A stretch of DNA of 64,000 bases from Trichopria drosophilae (taxonomy: Eukaryota; Arthropoda; Insecta; Hymenoptera; Diapriidae). Shown here piece after piece: positions 60,883-64,000 of the stretch; position 1 is the stretch's first letter, and each line of letters opens with the position of its first letter. Position numbers and translations under genes: made by a program. Below the pieces are notes generated by a model that ran no database searches, was not told where the DNA came from, and saw only the letters and a list, made by a program, of their open reading frames with translations. The DNA is taken from assembly GCA_030407085.1 (NCBI GenBank), contig CM059584.1, positions 125,521,001 to 125,585,000 on the forward strand, given 5' to 3'.

Positions 60883-62221
60883 GAACAGAACCCGAAAAGA
60901 ACCAATAATTTACATTTTGACATCCCACGATGGAGGTGATTTTTACCTGAATTGTATTTATATTGAATGGGTGTCGCGTTATCAATTTAGGGAGAGAATA
61001 TTGGGATACGGTGATGGAACACTTTCGCGTTCTAACCAATGAATATACTTCTCCCACTATCATAAAAAAATCTACCGAAATTGGTAACATTAAGTATCTT
61101 GTTTTTCAAATATTATCAGTTGGCAAGAATTTGAAATGAATTAACTAATGAGTTAGGGAAAAACAATAAAACTAAGAGCCGCTAAAAATTCCAAACTTAG
61201 GGTAAAGATAAACGAATTTCAGCTTCAAATAAGTAAGTCACTATGTATGTAGTCTAGTTCCAGAAAAAATCCCTTTCTATAAGAACAACGGAACCTTTAT
61301 AGTATGTGAAAACAGATAGTAAATTATTCATTTCAAAATCATTATGTTTCCAACATAATTTTTTAACTGCGCCTAAATATCGTCAGGTCCAACCAAACAT
61401 ATACATTAGATTTTTTCTTTATGTGCACAAAAATTAATAAAAATAAAAATTATTGGCAACGAGAATCGTCAGAGACGATGGAAAATCGGAAGAATATACA
61501 ATTTCGATTAGAACTAAAAATTTGATCATATTGTCCAACAAAAATGTTTAAGTCAAAAATGAATAATTAATTAAAATAACCAAGTTAGCATAGAAGGGTT
61601 CTGTCCTATAATATATGTCAAGATGATATTTTTCATCCTTAATATATTATTTTATTATAAAACAGAATTCAGCTCGAAGAAAATCAGTCAAGATTTCACA
61701 AATTACTAGTTCTAAACGTCAGACCCGGGTAATATCTTTTTTGTTAGCAAGCTCATTTTTGAACCTTTATGCAGTATATACAATGATCTAAACTATGTTC
61801 GTGTACCGTGGATAGACATTACATATTTATCTATATTTGACAACCATGATCGTAATAACACGTGAAAAAATGTCAGGTGTAAGGAAGTCACCTAAAATCC
61901 CACCAACTCCTGAACTAATCATACAAATCAGTTCGAAATTTTAAATTTATAAACATTATTCGTTCATCCTGTAGCTCCTCTTAATTGATTTGAATTTCAA
62001 TTGATCAAATAGTGGACAAATTAATAGATAATGTTTGCATAGTCTCTATATATAGTATGAAACGCATTGGTTTTTATAAATGCATACCATTAGTGTTTCA
62101 AAATTACATTATCATATAATATAATTGTGTGCACAATCTTAATATATATCTACTCTTAAGTTTCCCTATCCCTACCGCATTGCACTATGAATGATTATTC
62201 TGTACATAGTACACATCCTTC
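60883..62221. other. Unassigned AT-rich DNA
   Basis: Nothing recognised. Confidence 0.5.
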
Positions 62222-62372
62222 TGAGGAAGTCCTCGAGAGGTCCTCAGGATGCCCAATTATCCATTTTTATCAGCTTACTGCTATTCTCAGGACGCAAGAT
62301 ACCTTGAAGTCCTTAACCGGATGGTAAAGGTTGACATTTATATGGTCTCAAAAGTTCCTGAGGACTTCCTTT
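62222..62372. repeat. Short inverted repeat with GGAAGTCCTC arms
   Basis: GAGGAAGTCCTCGAGAGGT (62223-62241) pairs with the inverse of TCCTGAGGACTTCCT (62356-62370), and a further TCCTCAGGA lies within. It may be a 150-bp foldback element. No target duplication is visible. Confidence 0.5.
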
Positions 62373-62493
62373 AAAGTATAATATTCTTGATGTATTGCAT
62401 CCACAAGGCTGGGTATCTTAGGCCACAGACAATCAGTGCATGGGTGATGTCATAGAAAATGGTTACAGCAATATTCTAGCTCAAGTATAAAAT

Positions 62494-62680
62494 AGGATGC
62501 AGGAAGAAAAACCGACAAACGAAAAGCTGATAGTCAAACCACCGACACTTAAAAAAATGATTATCCGCTTGTCAATTAAGTTATTTTTTTACGTGTCGCC
62601 TTTTTGACACTCGACTTTCTAGCTGTTGGTTTTTTGACCTGCGGGCTTTTTTTGATTTGTCGGCTTTTCGACCCGCACGT
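62494..62680. mobile_element. CCGACA-family foldback element, about 187 bp
   Basis: AGGAAGAAAAACCGACAAAC with repeated AAACCACCGACA words at the left, and TTTGATTTGTCGGCTTTTCG-ACCCGCA at the right. The right arm is the better conserved side. Confidence 0.7.
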
Positions 62681-62847
62681 GATTGAAGACATTTAATAGT
62701 ATTCTAACCAATTGGTTTGCGTATCCATGGCGTCACTAGTAGATCAATTATGATTTAATTTAAAAAATCTGTCAGCGTTATCAGTCCGATCTCGACTCGA
62801 CTTCGTTACCCATTGCCCTATTTCGACACAAATCTAAATTTATTTTG

Positions 62848-63098
62848 GGTAAACCTTTACAAAACGGGCATCCTCACAAAAAAAAAATTTATTTATACTA
62901 TTTCGATGTATTTTTGCCCGCTGATTACGAATATGATCATAAAAATTGGGGGTCGGACGCATTGAAGCCGCTATCTTGAAAAAACAGCCAAAAAATGGGT
63001 ATTTTTTTGATCATATTCGTAATCAGCGGGCAAAATTACATGAAAATACTGTACTTAAATTTTTTTTTGCGAGGATGCCCATTTTGTAAAGGTTTACC
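62848..63098. mobile_element. 251-bp palindromic MITE with perfect 8-bp duplication
   Basis: GGTAAACCTTTACAAAA and GCATCCTC at the left are mirrored exactly at the right. The arms are about 110 bp and nearly perfect, including CCCGCTGATTACGAATATG with ATCA and its inverse (63007-63029). TTATTTTG stands directly outside both ends (62840-62847 and 63099-63106). An 8-bp duplication fits hAT or a few other superfamilies (P, Merlin). Near-perfect arms and duplication suggest a young insertion. Confidence 0.9.
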
Positions 63099-63149
63099 TT
63101 ATTTTGAAATCGCGACTCTTATTTTGTTCGCTATTGACAATTTTAATAG

Positions 63150-63900
63150 CTACTTATAAATTCGATGGAAATTAGTGCAGGCCGATTCCCATTCCCCTCT
63201 AAGCTTCTTACACAACAATCATTGCATTTTCCTTATCACTTGCAACGTCACCAAAACGAAAAGTGCTTTATTCGTATGAAAACTGAACGAATGTTTGAAA
63301 GGTAGGTCGCTTAGTGGCTGCTTCTTCTGGTTCATATATTTCCTGATTTCTTTACTCCGCTCCTTATAATTACGGGGCATCCAGCGTCATCGAGGCGAAA
63401 CGGGAACGAGAACGACTGAAAGATAAATTACTTTCGCGCCATTGGCTTTTCGCCCATTAAATTACCTTTACAGGTCGCGCCATTTATTCCGCAAACTCGC
63501 GAGATGTGAGAGCGCTTAAGACGCGGGAGTGCGCCACTCTATATAGTAAAAGGAAATGAATGCTTCGAAAGCTCAGAACGACTAAGCTGTCAGTAAGCTC
63601 GCGTAACACCCCGATGCGATTTCCGGCTCCAAGCGCGCAACAACCAAACACAAAGCGCATCTGCAGGTGAAAGCGCTACTGTGCGGTAATTTGCAGCCAC
63701 GTTGGTATAGGCCTTCAGGAAAACTGGCGAAATTGAAATTTATTTTGTTCCTCCAAGTCTGAAGCTATGTAGCCATTTGCCATTAAGTGCCCCGTCGCTT
63801 GCCTGCGGTTGCCAGTGGAAATAACCGATGATTTCTGCGGAAATTATTCATTGCGGTAATTAACACTTTTTCCGATGTTTCTATTTTTCAGGTAGTATTT
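63150..63900. promoter_or_regulatory. GC-richer island with possible core promoter
   Basis: Composition becomes balanced and CG-containing (TCGCGCCATTTATTCCGC, AGACGCGGGAGTGCGCCAC). At 63540-63545 TATATA is followed at 63573 by TCAGA, an initiator-like word about 35 bp downstream, slightly farther than usual. CAG-GTGAAAG at 63664-63673 could be a splice donor closing a short non-coding first exon, and CAGGTG there is also an E-box. No long frame follows within the window. It may equally be an enhancer. Confidence 0.35.
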
Positions 63901-64000
63901 TTGGTTTGTTTTGGCTTTCCCTGAAAATTATTTTGACTTTCAATCCATGTGTTCAAAAGACTCAGCTCTAGGAGGTTCTGGTCAAATTCGGTACTTGCAA
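63901..64000. other. Window end, unassigned
   Basis: TTTTTCAGGTAGT near 63886 resembles a splice acceptor, but no frame supports an exon. Confidence 0.2.

Noticed and set aside
60782..61042. 86-codon plus-strand open frame
   Set aside because: It begins within the inverted arm of the 60041 element; its inverse arm does not preserve the frame.

Overview
The window reads as a strongly AT-rich, gene-poor stretch of an animal chromosome, most likely an insect. The reasons are the absence of any long open reading frame, eroded non-LTR retrotransposons with typical arthropod layout, many short inverted-repeat DNA transposons flanked by TA, TTA, TTAA or 8-bp duplications, and a fragment of a repeat-borne protein type that I associate with arthropod genomes. 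I see no convincing host protein-coding exon, no tRNA or rRNA gene and no CRISPR array. It is best read as intergenic or long-intron DNA made mostly of layered mobile-element debris. All comparisons were made by eye.

Layout. 1-2 kb is plain, then a TA-flanked MITE (1958-2165). 2.85-5.2 kb is a 2.36-kb inverted-repeat transposon. Its arms carry 120-bp tandem units, its left arm is split by a retrotransposon 3' end, and its centre keeps a minus-strand protein fragment. A (TA)n tract, a long hairpin (5640-5719) and a LINE remnant with a 120-bp A-tailed insertion follow. 11.3-14.3 kb is a CACTG-ended element with a near-perfect 747-bp palindromic MITE inside it; a shorter copy of the host element lies at 35.8-36.9 kb. 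18.3-19.1, 22.3-23.0, 28.0-29.6, 46.9-48.0 and 50.1-50.4 kb hold other foldback elements. A TTA-flanked family (PIF/Harbinger-like by target size) occurs at 19.8 (one end), 30.9, 31.2, 33.8, 39.5 and 60.0 kb. A TTAA-flanked 160-bp mini-element (piggyBac-like) occurs at 25.96 and 39.95 kb, the second inside a TTA element. A foldback family made of repeated CCGACA words occurs at 7.9 (one end), 26.2, 54.2 and 62.5 kb. A second LINE reverse-transcriptase remnant is at 51.7-52.5 kb. A palindromic MITE with a perfect 8-bp duplication is at 62.85-63.1 kb.

Two GC-richer islands (48.3-49.4 kb and 63.15-63.9 kb) stand out from the background and are the best places to look for a promoter, 5' exon or conserved enhancer. 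The second has a TATA-like box.

The most striking signal crosses family boundaries. A short word close to CGCTGATTACGAAT or CGCTGAATCCGAAT recurs inside elements with unrelated ends and target duplications. In several of them it travels with CAAAATGGCGGA, which matches the animal YY1/Pho site. A third word, AAGGTCA (nuclear-receptor half-site), is arrayed in other elements. Shared internal modules inside differently ended transposons are the main thing here I would call possibly undescribed.
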